From Streptomyces sp. CT34 (GTDB taxonomy: Bacteria; Actinomycetota; Actinomycetes; Streptomycetales; Streptomycetaceae), in contig NZ_KN708638.1 in NCBI RefSeq assembly GCF_000805335.1, positions 7,864,112 to 7,928,111 on the forward strand: DNA of 64,000 bases, read 5' to 3'. The position numbers and the translations under genes were made by a program. The notes under the pieces were generated by a model. The model had not been told where the DNA came from, searched no databases, and was given only the letters and a program-made list of their open reading frames with translations. This document shows positions 8,461 to 17,641 of the stretch, piece after piece. Position 1 is the stretch's first letter. Every line of letters begins with the position of its first letter.

Positions 8461-9051
8461 TCAGTGCGGGTTCGCGTTGAGCCATCCGCTGAGGTCCGCG
8501 CGGGCTCTGGCCACGCGGGAGCGCACGGTGCCGACGGGGCAGCCTGCCACGGCTGCGGCGTCCTGGTATGGCAGTCCGAGTACCTGGGTGAGGAGGAACG
8601 CTTCCCGCCGGGTGTCGTCGAGGGAGTCGAGCAGGTCTCGTAGCGCCACGCCTTCGTCGAATCCTGGCAGGTCGGTGGGCTGTGCCCGTTCCGCCGCGGC
8701 TTGCCAGTCCACGGAGTTGACGATGCGCGGTCGGGCGGCGGCGGACCGGTAGCGGTCTATCACCACCCGCCGGGCGATCGAGAGCAGCCAGATGCGTGCG
8801 CAGGAACGTCCCGCGTACCTTGGCAGGCTGGTCAGGGCTCGCAGGTAGGTTTCCTGGGTCAGATCGTCTGCGACGTTCACGTCGGAGCTCAGGTGGGCCA
8901 CGAACCGCCATACGTCACGGTGGGTGGCCCGGACGAAGTGCTCGACCGCGTCGGGGTTTCCGCTGCGGGCGGCCAGCGCCCAGCGGGTCACTTTCTCGTC
9001 ATTCCTGGTTGATCGCGATGGGCGGCCGTGTTCCACGTGGGCAGGAGTCAT
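8461..9051 (-). CDS. ECF RNA polymerase sigma factor (SigC-like)
   Basis: The 196-residue protein has region 2 (AHLSSDVNVADDLTQETYLRAL and the following RIWLLSIARRVVIDRYR) and region 4 (EAFLLTQVLGLPYQDAAAVAGCPVGTVRSRVARAR), the complete ECF layout. No SnoaL or zinc anti-sigma domain is fused, and no anti-sigma gene is adjacent. The ATG at 9051 is chosen because GAAGGA lies upstream and the protein then has normal ECF length. The nearest gene upstream is a Met/His-rich membrane protein on the same strand, so a role in copper or other metal homeostasis is possible, as proposed for mycobacterial SigC; this is inference. Confidence 0.85.
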   Translation of the reverse strand: MTPAHVEHGRPSRSTRNDEKVTRWALAARSGNPDAVEHFVRATHRDVWRFVAHLSSDVNVADDLTQETYLRALTSLPRYAGRSCARIWLLSIARRVVIDRYRSAAARPRIVNSVDWQAAAERAQPTDLPGFDEGVALRDLLDSLDDTRREAFLLTQVLGLPYQDAAAVAGCPVGTVRSRVARARADLSGWLNANPH

Positions 9052-9316
9052 CGCATGGTGTCCTTCTCGGCTGCGGGGACTGCCCGGGTGCGGGCAGGAC
9101 CCGTCGGTGAGTGGCCCCTCGGGCGCGGCAGGCCGGAAGTCGGCACGGTCGCAGGCACACCGGGGCCACAGGTGAAAGGGGGCCGGCGCGCATGCTGCGG
9201 GCTGGTCCCGCCGGATGACGGGGCAGGGTGCGCGGGCACGCCGGGACTCCGCTCGCCGCCGGGTCATGTCCGAGGAGGGGACACGACCGTGAGGAAGTTG
9301 CGCCCGGGGCGAGCGG

Positions 9317-10147
9317 TCAGCAGCAGAGGGACACGGTGGGGGGACCTCGGCGCGAGAGGGTGTGCTGCAGCAAGGCCCCGTGCAGGGGTGGGGTGAAGGC
9401 GGTTGGCGCAGGGATTGCCGGGCGCCGGATTGGTGTCCGGCCCAGCGTGGCCATGACGAACACCAGCGGTGCGAAGACCACGGCGACCAGGGCACGGGCG
9501 AGCCGGAAGGCGGCGGCCTCGCCCTGCCAGAGCCACCCCCCGCACACCACCGCGGCGAGAAGGTGGGCCAGGAACATCCCCAGGAGACCGTGGCCGGGGT
9601 GCGCGATCGACATCTGGCTCATCTGGTGGCCCAGCTGGCCGGCGGCGCTTCCCATGTGGGCCATGCTGTTGTGGGGCATACCGTCCATGCCGGGCATGGC
9701 ACCCGCGGTGCCCATACCGCCGGGGGTCGGCGTGGGAAGAATGTGGGTGATCGACGCGCCCAGTCCGGCTTGATGCGGCAGTCGGTCAGCCGCCCGCTGC
9801 GAGTGCCATGCAAGGGAGTGTCCGGACATTCCGCACAGCATGCGCCGGAGCCAAGGGATGTCGTACGGATGCCCGTCGGGCGGACCGGCCGCCGATGCCT
9901 GGGCCAGGGAGAGCAGGCAGTGCAGCCCCAGCTGGGCGGCGACGGTGGAGGCGATGACGACGAGTGCGCCGCGCTCCCGGGCGGTCAGCCGCCATGCCGC
10001 CCCGAAGGTGCCGGCCAACGCCGCGGCCAGGCCCCACCAGGGCACGGTGCGCTCCGACATCAGGGTGTGTCCCAGGGCCGTTGTCGCCACGCATACGGCC
10101 GCGAAGACCGCGGCGCGTGTGGTGCGTGAAGCCGGCCCCGGAGTCAT
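9317..10147 (-). CDS. Met/His-rich integral membrane protein
   Basis: The 276-residue protein has about five or six hydrophobic segments. Between about residues 135 and 195 is a loop or linker very rich in Met, His and Gly (for example MPGMDGMPHNSMAHMG), a composition typical of copper-handling proteins. Another hydrophobic segment follows this region. The ATG at 10147 excludes a 43-residue low-complexity upstream extension. It is on the same strand as the ECF sigma factor, 265 bp upstream of it. I do not recognise a named family with certainty; a copper-binding role is inferred from composition. Confidence 0.7.
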   Translation of the reverse strand: MTPGPASRTTRAAVFAAVCVATTALGHTLMSERTVPWWGLAAALAGTFGAAWRLTARERGALVVIASTVAAQLGLHCLLSLAQASAAGPPDGHPYDIPWLRRMLCGMSGHSLAWHSQRAADRLPHQAGLGASITHILPTPTPGGMGTAGAMPGMDGMPHNSMAHMGSAAGQLGHQMSQMSIAHPGHGLLGMFLAHLLAAVVCGGWLWQGEAAAFRLARALVAVVFAPLVFVMATLGRTPIRRPAIPAPTAFTPPLHGALLQHTLSRRGPPTVSLCC

Positions 10148-10428
10148 GGCCGAAATCGTGCCAGCGCCCGCACCGGGGCGACAGGGCGGACGCGGCTCCC
10201 ATGCGCGCCCCCACAGCTGCCGTCGTGCGCCCTTTCCGCCTTGCGGATCGCCGCGCTGCTGCCGTGCGCCTCTCATGCGCCGGTGGTCTGTTCCGGTCAG
10301 GGATTCGGCCAGGGATTGCGGTCATCCACCGGCTGAGGGTGTCGAGCGGCTCTCCGGGAACTGGAGGGCTGGACCGTACGACTCACTGGCCGATCCCCGC
10401 GACGGGACCGGACCGATGGGAGGGTCGT

Positions 10429-11673
10429 GTGCGGACCAGGAAGCGTACGGAATCAGGCATATCGAGTTCCGAGGGTGGCATAGGTCGGCTGCCGGCGTCG
10501 GGCGCGGTGGTCACCGTGTTGCTGACGGCGGCGATGGCCTTCTCGATGATGCAGCTCTTTCTGATCGGAGCGCTCGGACCCCGTCTGGTCGACGAACTCG
10601 ACATATCACGCACCGAGTTGGGGCTGACCACGACAGTGGGGTTCGGGATCGCGGCGCTGCTGTCGCCTGTTGCGGGCGGGCTGGTGGACAGGGTGGGGCC
10701 ACGGCGGTGTCTGGTGGCGTTGTTCCTGCTCGTGGCCGTCTCGCTGACATTGATCGGGGCTGCGCCGGGTACGGCGGTGCTGTTGTCGGCGGTCGGGCTC
10801 GGCGGCTTGCCGCAGGCTCTGGCCAATCCGGCGACCAACAAGGTGATCCTGGCCGTGGTCCCGTCGGGGCGGCGCGGTGGGGTCACGGGATGGAAGCAGT
10901 CGGGAGTGCAGTTCGGCGCCTTTGCGGCGGGGTTTCCGTTGTCCGTTCTGGCGGCGGTGGTCGGGTGGCGTGAGGCGGTGTGGACGGCTGCGGGCCTGGC
11001 GGGGGTGGCGGCGGCATGGAGCATCGGCGTGCTGCCGCCCGACCGCGCATCCGTCGCTGCCCCACACGATGCCGAGCGTCCGGCAGTGCGGCCGAGGGGT
11101 GTTGTGGGGAGGCTGGCGCTCTACTCCTTGCTGCTCGGCTGTGGGATCGCCTCGGTCAACACGTATCTGGCGCTGTTCGGTTCGCAGCGCGTGGGATTGT
11201 CGCCGACGGTGGCCGCGGTGCTGGTGGCGGTGCTCGGAATCGCGGGTATCGGCGGGCGGGTGGTGTGGTCGCGTGCGGCAGGACGGCCGGGGCGGGGCGA
11301 GGTGCTGCCGGCGGTGCTGGCGGCCGGGGCGGTGGGCGCCGCGCTGACGCTGTTCGTCGCGGTCAGGGTGCCCGTCTTGGTGTGGGTGGCTGCGGTGGCA
11401 GTGGGGTCGTTCGCGGTGGCGGCGAACGCCGTGTCGATGGTCCTGGTGATCCGGCAGGCTGCCCCCGGGCGGGCCGGGCGGGATTCCGCACTCGTCTCGG
11501 CTGGTTTCTTCGCCGGGTTCGCCGTCGGTCCTCCGTTGTTCGGCGTACTGGTCTCGGCTGCGGGCTACGGGCCTGGCTGGCTGCTGGTGGCTGCGGAGTT
11601 CGCGGTAGCCGTGGCGGTGGCGGCTCCGATGGGGCTGGGGAGTGCCCGCGTTCCTGAGCGAGCGCGAACGTGA
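10429..11673 (+). CDS. MFS transporter
   Basis: The 414-residue protein has about 12 membrane segments and the MFS loop motif GGLVDRVGPRRC between segments 2 and 3. The GTG at 10429 follows GGGAGGG at good spacing; a longer open frame upstream has no support. The next gene starts at a GTG overlapping the TGA. Placement with acyl-CoA ligase, CoA transferase and dehydrogenase genes suggests import of an organic acid or export of a product; the substrate cannot be read from sequence. Confidence 0.88.
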   Translation: MRTRKRTESGISSSEGGIGRLPASGAVVTVLLTAAMAFSMMQLFLIGALGPRLVDELDISRTELGLTTTVGFGIAALLSPVAGGLVDRVGPRRCLVALFLLVAVSLTLIGAAPGTAVLLSAVGLGGLPQALANPATNKVILAVVPSGRRGGVTGWKQSGVQFGAFAAGFPLSVLAAVVGWREAVWTAAGLAGVAAAWSIGVLPPDRASVAAPHDAERPAVRPRGVVGRLALYSLLLGCGIASVNTYLALFGSQRVGLSPTVAAVLVAVLGIAGIGGRVVWSRAAGRPGRGEVLPAVLAAGAVGAALTLFVAVRVPVLVWVAAVAVGSFAVAANAVSMVLVIRQAAPGRAGRDSALVSAGFFAGFAVGPPLFGVLVSAAGYGPGWLLVAAEFAVAVAVAAPMGLGSARVPERART

Positions 11674-12764
11674 ACGGAACGGAAGGCGCTGCGGATTGGG
11701 CGGTTCGGGCGTGGGAAGCGGTGCTGGAACGGGTGCGGGTGACGGCGGCCGAGGTGGGGGATCGTTTCCCGCTGTACGCGGATCCGGGTACCGGCCGGTG
11801 GACGACGACCGCGCGGGGGTCGTGGGCCGGGGGCTTCTGGGCGGGGTTGCTGTGGTTGCGTGCGCTGGCGACGTCCGACCCGTGCGACCGCGCCGTGGCA
11901 GCCGACTGCACCCGGCGACTGGAGTACTGGGTCGGGCAGGACACCGCCGCTCGCGGCCTGGTGCTCTGGTACGGCACGGCGTTGGCCGCTCGGCTCGGCG
12001 GTGACCGCGGAGCGGAGGAGTTGCGGCAGCGGGCTGCGCGGACCTGCCTCACGGCGTACCAACCGGAATGGGGTCTGGTGCCGTGGGGCGGAGCCTTCGG
12101 TGGCCCTCGTACGCTCGCGCGGGCGGACGGAGTGCCGGGACTGGTGCCGCTGCTGGCATCTCTACCGAGCGGAAGCCGGGTTGCCGCACTCCGGCATCTG
12201 ACGACCCACCTGGAGCTGTGCCTTTCCGAGGAGCCGCCGCGACCGGCGTGGCAGCCTCGGCCCGGCGGCGGATGGTTTCCGTATCCGCATCCCGCGCCGG
12301 GGTGGAGCCGTACCGTGGCGTGGCTACTGTTGGGGGCCGCGGACGGGCTCCACTTCGCGTCGGAGCGACAGGGAGAGTCGGGCGCCCTACGGGCGGCGGT
12401 CCAGCGGCTGGCCGCGCTGCGCCTTGCCCGGGAGGCCCCGCTGATCCCTCCGGCGTTCCAGGGGCGCCCGTGCGGCCCGGTGGATACGTCGGCAGCCGCG
12501 ATCGAGGCGGTTGCCGCGCTGAAGCTCGCCGCGCCGGCACACTCGACGGGCCACAGCTGCGCCTTGCGCGAACTGCGGCAGCGCGCCGAGGAGATCCTGT
12601 GCCGGTTGTCGACCTCGTACCTGTCGACAGCCGGTGGGTTGCTGGACGGCTGCTACGACGCCGAGCGGGGGCTCGCCACGCAGCACGAGCTGATCTGGGG
12701 CGACTTCTTCCTGGCCCTGGGGCTGGCGACGTTCATGGGGGCGGTGGAGCCGTTCGCGGTGTAG
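11670..12764 (+). CDS. Glycoside hydrolase family 88-like six-hairpin protein
   Basis: The 364-residue cytosolic protein shows the (alpha/alpha)6-barrel pattern of GH88/GH105-type unsaturated glucuronyl hydrolases: GSWAGGFWAGLLWL near residue 50 and, near the end, GLLDGCYDAERGLATQHELIWGDFF. It overlaps the MFS stop by 4 bp, so it is co-translated with the transporter. Its 3' end overlaps the convergent acyl-CoA dehydrogenase gene by 32 bp. The family hydrates an enol-ether of an unsaturated uronate, an unexpected activity among acyl-CoA genes, so another activity of the fold is possible. Confidence 0.7.
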   Translation: MNGTEGAADWAVRAWEAVLERVRVTAAEVGDRFPLYADPGTGRWTTTARGSWAGGFWAGLLWLRALATSDPCDRAVAADCTRRLEYWVGQDTAARGLVLWYGTALAARLGGDRGAEELRQRAARTCLTAYQPEWGLVPWGGAFGGPRTLARADGVPGLVPLLASLPSGSRVAALRHLTTHLELCLSEEPPRPAWQPRPGGGWFPYPHPAPGWSRTVAWLLLGAADGLHFASERQGESGALRAAVQRLAALRLAREAPLIPPAFQGRPCGPVDTSAAAIEAVAALKLAAPAHSTGHSCALRELRQRAEEILCRLSTSYLSTAGGLLDGCYDAERGLATQHELIWGDFFLALGLATFMGAVEPFAV

Positions 12765-13989
12765 GTGTAGCCGCATGGTCGCGAAGGACACGTCGGGCCA
12801 CCGAGGCGATGTGCAGTTCGTCGGGGCCGTCGAGCAGCCGGGCCGCACGGCCTGCGCAGAGCAGCCTCGGCAGGGCGGTGTCGGGGCCGAGCCCGGCCGC
12901 GCCGTGGACCTGGATGGCTGCGTCGGCGACCTGTTGCAGCATGCGTGCGGCGGCGACCTTGGCCAGCCCGGTCTCCACCCGGGCGTCGTCGCCGGCCGCG
13001 AGCCGGGTGACGGCTTCGTGCACCAGTGGTCGGGTGGTGCGGATGGCGAGCAGGGCATCGAAGACGAGTTGCTGCACGAGCTGGCGGTCGGCGAGCGGGC
13101 CGGATGCCTGGGTGCGCGACCGGGCGCGCCGGCACATCAGGTCGAAGGCGCGCTGTGCCTGTCCGAGCCAGCGCAGGCAGCGCAGCACGCGCCCCAGCCG
13201 GAGCCTTTCGCCGGCGATGCGCAGCGCCTGACCGGGCGGACCGATCACGTGGTCGGAGGGTACGACGACGCCGTCGAGGGCGATTTCCCACTGTCCTCCG
13301 GTGCCGAGCACGGGCAGTTCCCGAACCACGCGGAAGCCCGGCGCAGTGGTCGGCACAAGCAGCAGGGAGAGACCGTCGGCCTCGGGAGCTTCGCCGTGCG
13401 TACGGGCCAGGACGGTAACCAGGTCGGCCTCACCCGCTCCGGTGATGAACCACTTGCGGCCGTGCACCGTCCACGCCCCGCTGGGGTCCGCCGTGGCACG
13501 GGTCGCGGTAAGCGTTGGGTCGGTGCCAGGGGTGTCGGGTTCGGTCATGGCGAAGCAGGTGCGGAACTCACCCTCGGCGATCCGGCGCAAATACCGTTCC
13601 CGCACGGCCTCGGTGGCGTGGCGGGAGAGCATCAGCACGTCCAGGAGTGGCGCCGAGCCGAGAGCGGCCGGGCCGTGATCGCTGGCTCCCTCCACCTCTG
13701 CCAGGTGCGCGTACTGGGAGAGCTGGAGCCCCTGGCCACCGAGTTCGGTGGGGAGCGGCAGGCCCCACAACCCCGCTTGTTTCGCGTCGTGTTGGAGTCG
13801 GCGCCGAGCGAGGCGGGCGGTCGGACCGCCCGCGTCCAGTGTCCGCTCGTACGGGATGACCCGCTGCTGGATGAACGACGCCACACGCTCGCGTAGTCCG
13901 TTCAATTGGCAGGCGGGCGGCCCGGACGGGGCGGTGCCGTCCGGCGGATCCGGGGGGCTGGGTATGTCGCTCGACTCGGCGTTGATCAC
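12733..13989 (-). CDS. Acyl-CoA dehydrogenase family protein
   Basis: The 418-residue flavoprotein has the three-domain acyl-CoA dehydrogenase layout: FAD-contacting CFAMTEPDTPGTDP and WFITGAG in the middle domain, and the helical C-terminal domain with QVHGAAGLGPDT. The GTG at 13989 is chosen because AAGGAGG sits 8 bp upstream. The usual catalytic Glu loop (EGT) is not evident near the C-terminus, where DGPDELH occurs, so the base may differ or the enzyme may be of the CaiA-like reductase class. It is divergent from a CaiB-type CoA transferase and a CaiC-like ligase. Confidence 0.85.
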   Translation of the reverse strand: MINAESSDIPSPPDPPDGTAPSGPPACQLNGLRERVASFIQQRVIPYERTLDAGGPTARLARRRLQHDAKQAGLWGLPLPTELGGQGLQLSQYAHLAEVEGASDHGPAALGSAPLLDVLMLSRHATEAVRERYLRRIAEGEFRTCFAMTEPDTPGTDPTLTATRATADPSGAWTVHGRKWFITGAGEADLVTVLARTHGEAPEADGLSLLLVPTTAPGFRVVRELPVLGTGGQWEIALDGVVVPSDHVIGPPGQALRIAGERLRLGRVLRCLRWLGQAQRAFDLMCRRARSRTQASGPLADRQLVQQLVFDALLAIRTTRPLVHEAVTRLAAGDDARVETGLAKVAAARMLQQVADAAIQVHGAAGLGPDTALPRLLCAGRAARLLDGPDELHIASVARRVLRDHAATPTPRTAPPPP

Positions 13990-14035
13990 GACCACGGCCT
14001 CCTTCGGGGCACCGGGAACCCGGCAAGACGACAAT

Positions 14036-14063
14036 CCGACTAACTGGCCGTGGAGTTGGTCGG
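14036..14063. promoter_or_regulatory. Candidate operator in the divergent dehydrogenase/CoA-transferase promoter
   Basis: CCGACTAACT and AGTTGGTCGG form a 10-bp dyad with one mismatch across an 8-bp spacer, located between two divergent genes of one pathway. No regulator gene lies next to it, so the cognate protein is unknown. Confidence 0.4.
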
Positions 14064-14114
14064 TGCGCACCCCTCTCCGGTTCCCATACGTCCTTGACCA
14101 CCTGAGAGAAGGCC

Positions 14115-15908
14115 ATGGGGAATCTTCCCGTTTTCACTGCCACCCGCCCGCTGGCGGAGGCGGCCGTATGCGCCGTGGGCCCTCCCGCATTCACGGACCC
14201 AGCCCGCAGGTCCCTGCGCGCGCTCGGTGCGACGACCGTCGAGTCCGTGCCGGCGGGTGAGCGAGGGCAGCTCGCCGTCGCCTGCCTGGGGCTCGGCAAG
14301 GTCACCTCCGACACGGTGTGGGCAGATCTGTGTCCGGAGGCGGACGTCGCCGACGAGGCCACCGCGCAGGCGGCCACAGGGGTGATGCACGTCCATGGGC
14401 GACGCGACGGCCGGCCGCTCGGCCTCGCCGTCGACTACACCGCCACCTGCGCCGCCGTGGCCACCGTGCAGGGACTCCTCGCCGCTCTGCTGGGACAGGT
14501 CCGCGGTGGCGGTGCCACGCACGTCACTTGTGGCGCCGACCGGGCCGCTCTGCTGGCGGTTTCCCAGTACATCGCGGCGGCGGGGGCACCCGAGGCGGAG
14601 GCCGTTGTCCTGGAGCCGGGCGGTCCCCCGTTCACTGCGGCGTGCGGTACCCGGTTCGAACTGGAGGCGCTGGAACCTGCCACCTGGGCCGGGTTCTGGC
14701 GTGGCCTGGGCGCGCCCGAGGCGGCGATTCGCACCGGCTGGCGCCCCTTCCAGTTCCGTTACGCCATTGCCTGCGCTCCGCTGCCCGAGGAACTGCACGC
14801 GACGACGCGCGCTGCCTCCTGGGCGCGGATCCGGCAGGCCGCCGGCGCTTCGGGAGCCGAGGTGTGCCGGCTGCACACACTGGCCGACCGCGTCACCGAG
14901 GCGAGCGCCGGCGCACCGTGGACCTACGTACCGTTGGCGCCGATCCGCGTGCCGCCGTCGCCGATGGCGTCGCGTTGCGAAAGCGCCCGCCCGCTGTCGG
15001 GTTTCACCGTGCTGGAGGCGGGCCGCCGTATCCAAGCCCCCCTCGCCGCCCACCTCCTCGGGTTGCTCGGCGCCGACGTGATCCGCGTGGAACCACCCGG
15101 CGGGGATCCACTGCGCGGCATGCCCCCGTGCTGCTCCGACATCTCGGCCCGCTGGCTCGCCCTCAACCGAGGCAAGCGCGCCCTCCAGATCGACATCAAG
15201 TCCCCGGCCGGGCAAGCCGAGTTGCGTGAGCTGATCGCCGACGCCGATGTCTTCCTGCACAACTGGGCACCGGGCAAAGCGGAACGGTTCGGCCTGGACG
15301 CCGACCACCTCGCGGCCGTCAACCCCCGTCTCGTCTACGCCCACACCAGCGGTTGGGGCGGACGCCTCCCCGACGCCCCAATTGGCACCGACTTCATGGT
15401 GCAGGCCCGCACCGGCGTCGGGGAGGCGGCACGGCCCGCGGACGAGCCGACCGCCCCGTCGCTGATGACCCTGATCGATGTACTCGGCGGGCTGCTCGGC
15501 GCCGAGGCCGTGCTCGCCGCCCTCCTGCTGCGGGAACGCACCCGGCACGGCGTACGCGTGGAATCCTCACTGCTCGGCGCTGCCGAGACACTCACCGCAC
15601 CCGCGCTCCGACGCGCCGCGGCGGGCCGGGAAGCGCGCCGTCCGGCCGGCTTCCGTCGCCCCTTGCCCACCGCCGACGGGTGGATGACACCGGCGGACGG
15701 CTCCGCACGAGCCGCCAACGCCCGGGCAGGCCACCTGGGCCGGCTCACCTCCCACGAGGCTGTCGCCGTCCTGCGTGACCAGGGCCTGACCGCCACCGTG
15801 GTCGCCACGGATCTCGCCGCACTGCCGGCGGACCCGCGGCTCCGCGGCGCTCTCACCCGTGACCGCTACGGCTCCCTCGTCGTTCCCTCCCCCTGGAGGT
15901 TCGAGTGA
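14115..15908 (+). CDS. CaiB/BaiF family (family III) CoA transferase, double-length variant
   Basis: The 597-residue protein exceeds the usual ~400. From about residue 295 it reads as a classical CaiB start (GFTVLEAGRRIQAPLAAHLL, GADVIRVEPPGGDPLRG) with the catalytic Asp in GTDFMVQARTG. The first ~290 residues look like a diverged half without catalytic motif, and the C-terminal half is shorter than a full family member. So it may be a fused, rearranged pair. Family members transfer CoA between carboxylates through a glutamyl/aspartyl-CoA ester. The stop overlaps the ligase GTG start by 4 bp. Confidence 0.8.
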   Translation: MGNLPVFTATRPLAEAAVCAVGPPAFTDPARRSLRALGATTVESVPAGERGQLAVACLGLGKVTSDTVWADLCPEADVADEATAQAATGVMHVHGRRDGRPLGLAVDYTATCAAVATVQGLLAALLGQVRGGGATHVTCGADRAALLAVSQYIAAAGAPEAEAVVLEPGGPPFTAACGTRFELEALEPATWAGFWRGLGAPEAAIRTGWRPFQFRYAIACAPLPEELHATTRAASWARIRQAAGASGAEVCRLHTLADRVTEASAGAPWTYVPLAPIRVPPSPMASRCESARPLSGFTVLEAGRRIQAPLAAHLLGLLGADVIRVEPPGGDPLRGMPPCCSDISARWLALNRGKRALQIDIKSPAGQAELRELIADADVFLHNWAPGKAERFGLDADHLAAVNPRLVYAHTSGWGGRLPDAPIGTDFMVQARTGVGEAARPADEPTAPSLMTLIDVLGGLLGAEAVLAALLLRERTRHGVRVESSLLGAAETLTAPALRRAAAGREARRPAGFRRPLPTADGWMTPADGSARAANARAGHLGRLTSHEAVAVLRDQGLTATVVATDLAALPADPRLRGALTRDRYGSLVVPSPWRFE

Positions 15909-17560
15909 CACCTCGGATCCACGACCTGGTTCCCACCGCACTGCGACGCGCATGGGCTGCCAACGGCTACTGCCCAGATCTCGACCTGTATGCGCTCTTC
16001 CGCTGCCATCGCGTCACCGGCCCGCACCGCACTGCCGTCATCGACGCGGACGGTGAAACGACGTACGCGGAACTGGACGACCGGGCACGATGCCTGGCCG
16101 CCGGGCTGGCCGAGGCAGGCGTCTGTCCCGGCGACGTCGTAGGCATCCAACTTCCCAACAGCTGGCCGGCGGTGGCGGCCGACCTCGCCACCGCCGCCCT
16201 GGGAGCGGTCGCCCTGCCCTTCCCGGTCGGACGCGGAAGCCGGGAGGCCAGGTCGCTGCTGAGCCGTTCCGGAGCCCGCGCCGTCATCGCCGCAACGGAA
16301 CACCTCGGCATCGGGCACGCCGAGGAACTCGCCGCACAGGCCGACGCCCTACCCGCCCTGCGCACCGTGATCGCCGCAGGCGCCGGACCCGCTCCCGACG
16401 GCTGTGTGTCCCTGGCCGACCTCCTGCGCACCGGTGCGGATGACTTCACCCCGGCCCGCACGGACCCCGACACGGCGGCCCGGATCCTGGTGTCCTCGGG
16501 CACCGAAGCCGAACCCAAGATGATCGCCTACTCCCACAACGCACTGGCCGGAGGCCGTGGCAACACCCTCGCCGCCCTGCTGCCCGACCGAACGCGGCCC
16601 CGCTGCCTGTTCCTGACACCGCTGGGCTCCGCCTTCGGCGCCAGCGGAACCGCCGTCACCCTCGCCCGCCACGGCGGAACCCTGGTACTCCTGGACCGCT
16701 TCACACCGGACGCCGCGCTGGAGGCGATCCACGCCCACCGGCCCACCCATGTCCTGTGCGTGCCCACTATGGTCCGCATGATGCTCGGCTGGCTGGAGAA
16801 GGAAGGAAAGGCACCAACAGGGTTGACGGCGCTGGTCCTTGGCGGCTCACCGCTGGATGCGGCCACCCGCCAAGGGGCCCGCCGCGCCTTCGGCTGCCCG
16901 GTGGTCAACCTCTACGGATCAGCCGACGGCGTCCACTGCCACACCGGGCTCGCCGAGAACGCCGCACCCGACCGTGGCCCCGGGAACACGGCGGGCATAC
17001 CGGATCCCGCCGTCTGCGAGATCCGCATCGCGCCGCTGCCCGGCAGTAGTCCCGGAGAGCCCGGCGAAATCATCGCCCGCGGCCCTATGACACCGCTGTC
17101 CTACGTAGGCGCTCCCGAGCTGAACATGCGCTACCGCACCGCCGACGGCTGGGTACGCACCGGCGACCTGGGAACCCTGGACGGTGACGGCGCCCTCCGA
17201 GTCGTCGGCCGCCTCAAGGACATCGTCATCCGCGGCGGCGCGAACATCAGCCCCGCCGAAATCGAAGGCGAACTCTCCTCCCACCCGGACGTCCGCGACG
17301 TGATCTGTGTCGGCGCCCCCGACCCGCTCATGGGCGAACGCCTCGCCGCCTGCGTCGTACCCAAGCACGGATGCCGGCCCACCTTGAAAAGCCTGTGCGC
17401 CCACCTCGACGCACGCGGAGTGGAACGCCGCAAGCAACCCGAGCACCTGCTCCTGGTGGACGAAGAACTGCCGCTGACCCCGGCAGGCAAGCCGGACCGG
17501 GCGGCACTGCGGGCCCGCGTCGCTGCCAGGCTCCCAATCGATCACGCACAGGCGGGCTGA
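15905..17560 (+). CDS. AMP-dependent acyl-CoA synthetase/ligase (CaiC-like)
   Basis: The 551-residue adenylate-forming enzyme activates a carboxylate as acyl-AMP and then acyl-CoA. Motifs run in order: a P-loop-like LVSSGTEAEPKM (less canonical than TSGTTGxPK), NLYGSADG, WVRTGDLG, the hinge GRLKDIVIRGG and the C-terminal catalytic lysine in TPAGKPDRAALR. GTGA overlap with the CoA transferase implies coupled expression. With dehydrogenase and CoA transferase it forms a CaiA/B/C-like trio, suggesting degradation or modification of a carboxylic acid via its CoA ester. Confidence 0.88.
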   Translation: MTPRIHDLVPTALRRAWAANGYCPDLDLYALFRCHRVTGPHRTAVIDADGETTYAELDDRARCLAAGLAEAGVCPGDVVGIQLPNSWPAVAADLATAALGAVALPFPVGRGSREARSLLSRSGARAVIAATEHLGIGHAEELAAQADALPALRTVIAAGAGPAPDGCVSLADLLRTGADDFTPARTDPDTAARILVSSGTEAEPKMIAYSHNALAGGRGNTLAALLPDRTRPRCLFLTPLGSAFGASGTAVTLARHGGTLVLLDRFTPDAALEAIHAHRPTHVLCVPTMVRMMLGWLEKEGKAPTGLTALVLGGSPLDAATRQGARRAFGCPVVNLYGSADGVHCHTGLAENAAPDRGPGNTAGIPDPAVCEIRIAPLPGSSPGEPGEIIARGPMTPLSYVGAPELNMRYRTADGWVRTGDLGTLDGDGALRVVGRLKDIVIRGGANISPAEIEGELSSHPDVRDVICVGAPDPLMGERLAACVVPKHGCRPTLKSLCAHLDARGVERRKQPEHLLLVDEELPLTPAGKPDRAALRARVAARLPIDHAQAG

Positions 17561-17586
17561 CGACAACAGCCAAACGCCGGCATGAA

Positions 17587-17622
17587 GAAGGGAGGGCCGC
17601 CGAACAGGCGGCTCTCCCCTTC
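17587..17622. terminator. Hairpin between convergent ligase and metal-binding-protein genes
   Basis: A G/A-rich left arm ending GGGCCGCC pairs with GGCGGCTCTCCCCTTC across a short loop, with one mismatch or bulge. It lies 26 bp after the ligase stop and 20 bp after the stop of the facing gene, so it can serve both directions. Confidence 0.7.
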
Positions 17623-17641
17623 CCCTTTCTGCACCGTCCGC

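Noticed and set aside
10429..17560. Siderophore or polyketide cluster based on the acyl-CoA ligase and MFS genes
   Set aside because: No carrier-protein, condensation, ketosynthase or NIS genes are present; the set fits acyl-CoA catabolism better.
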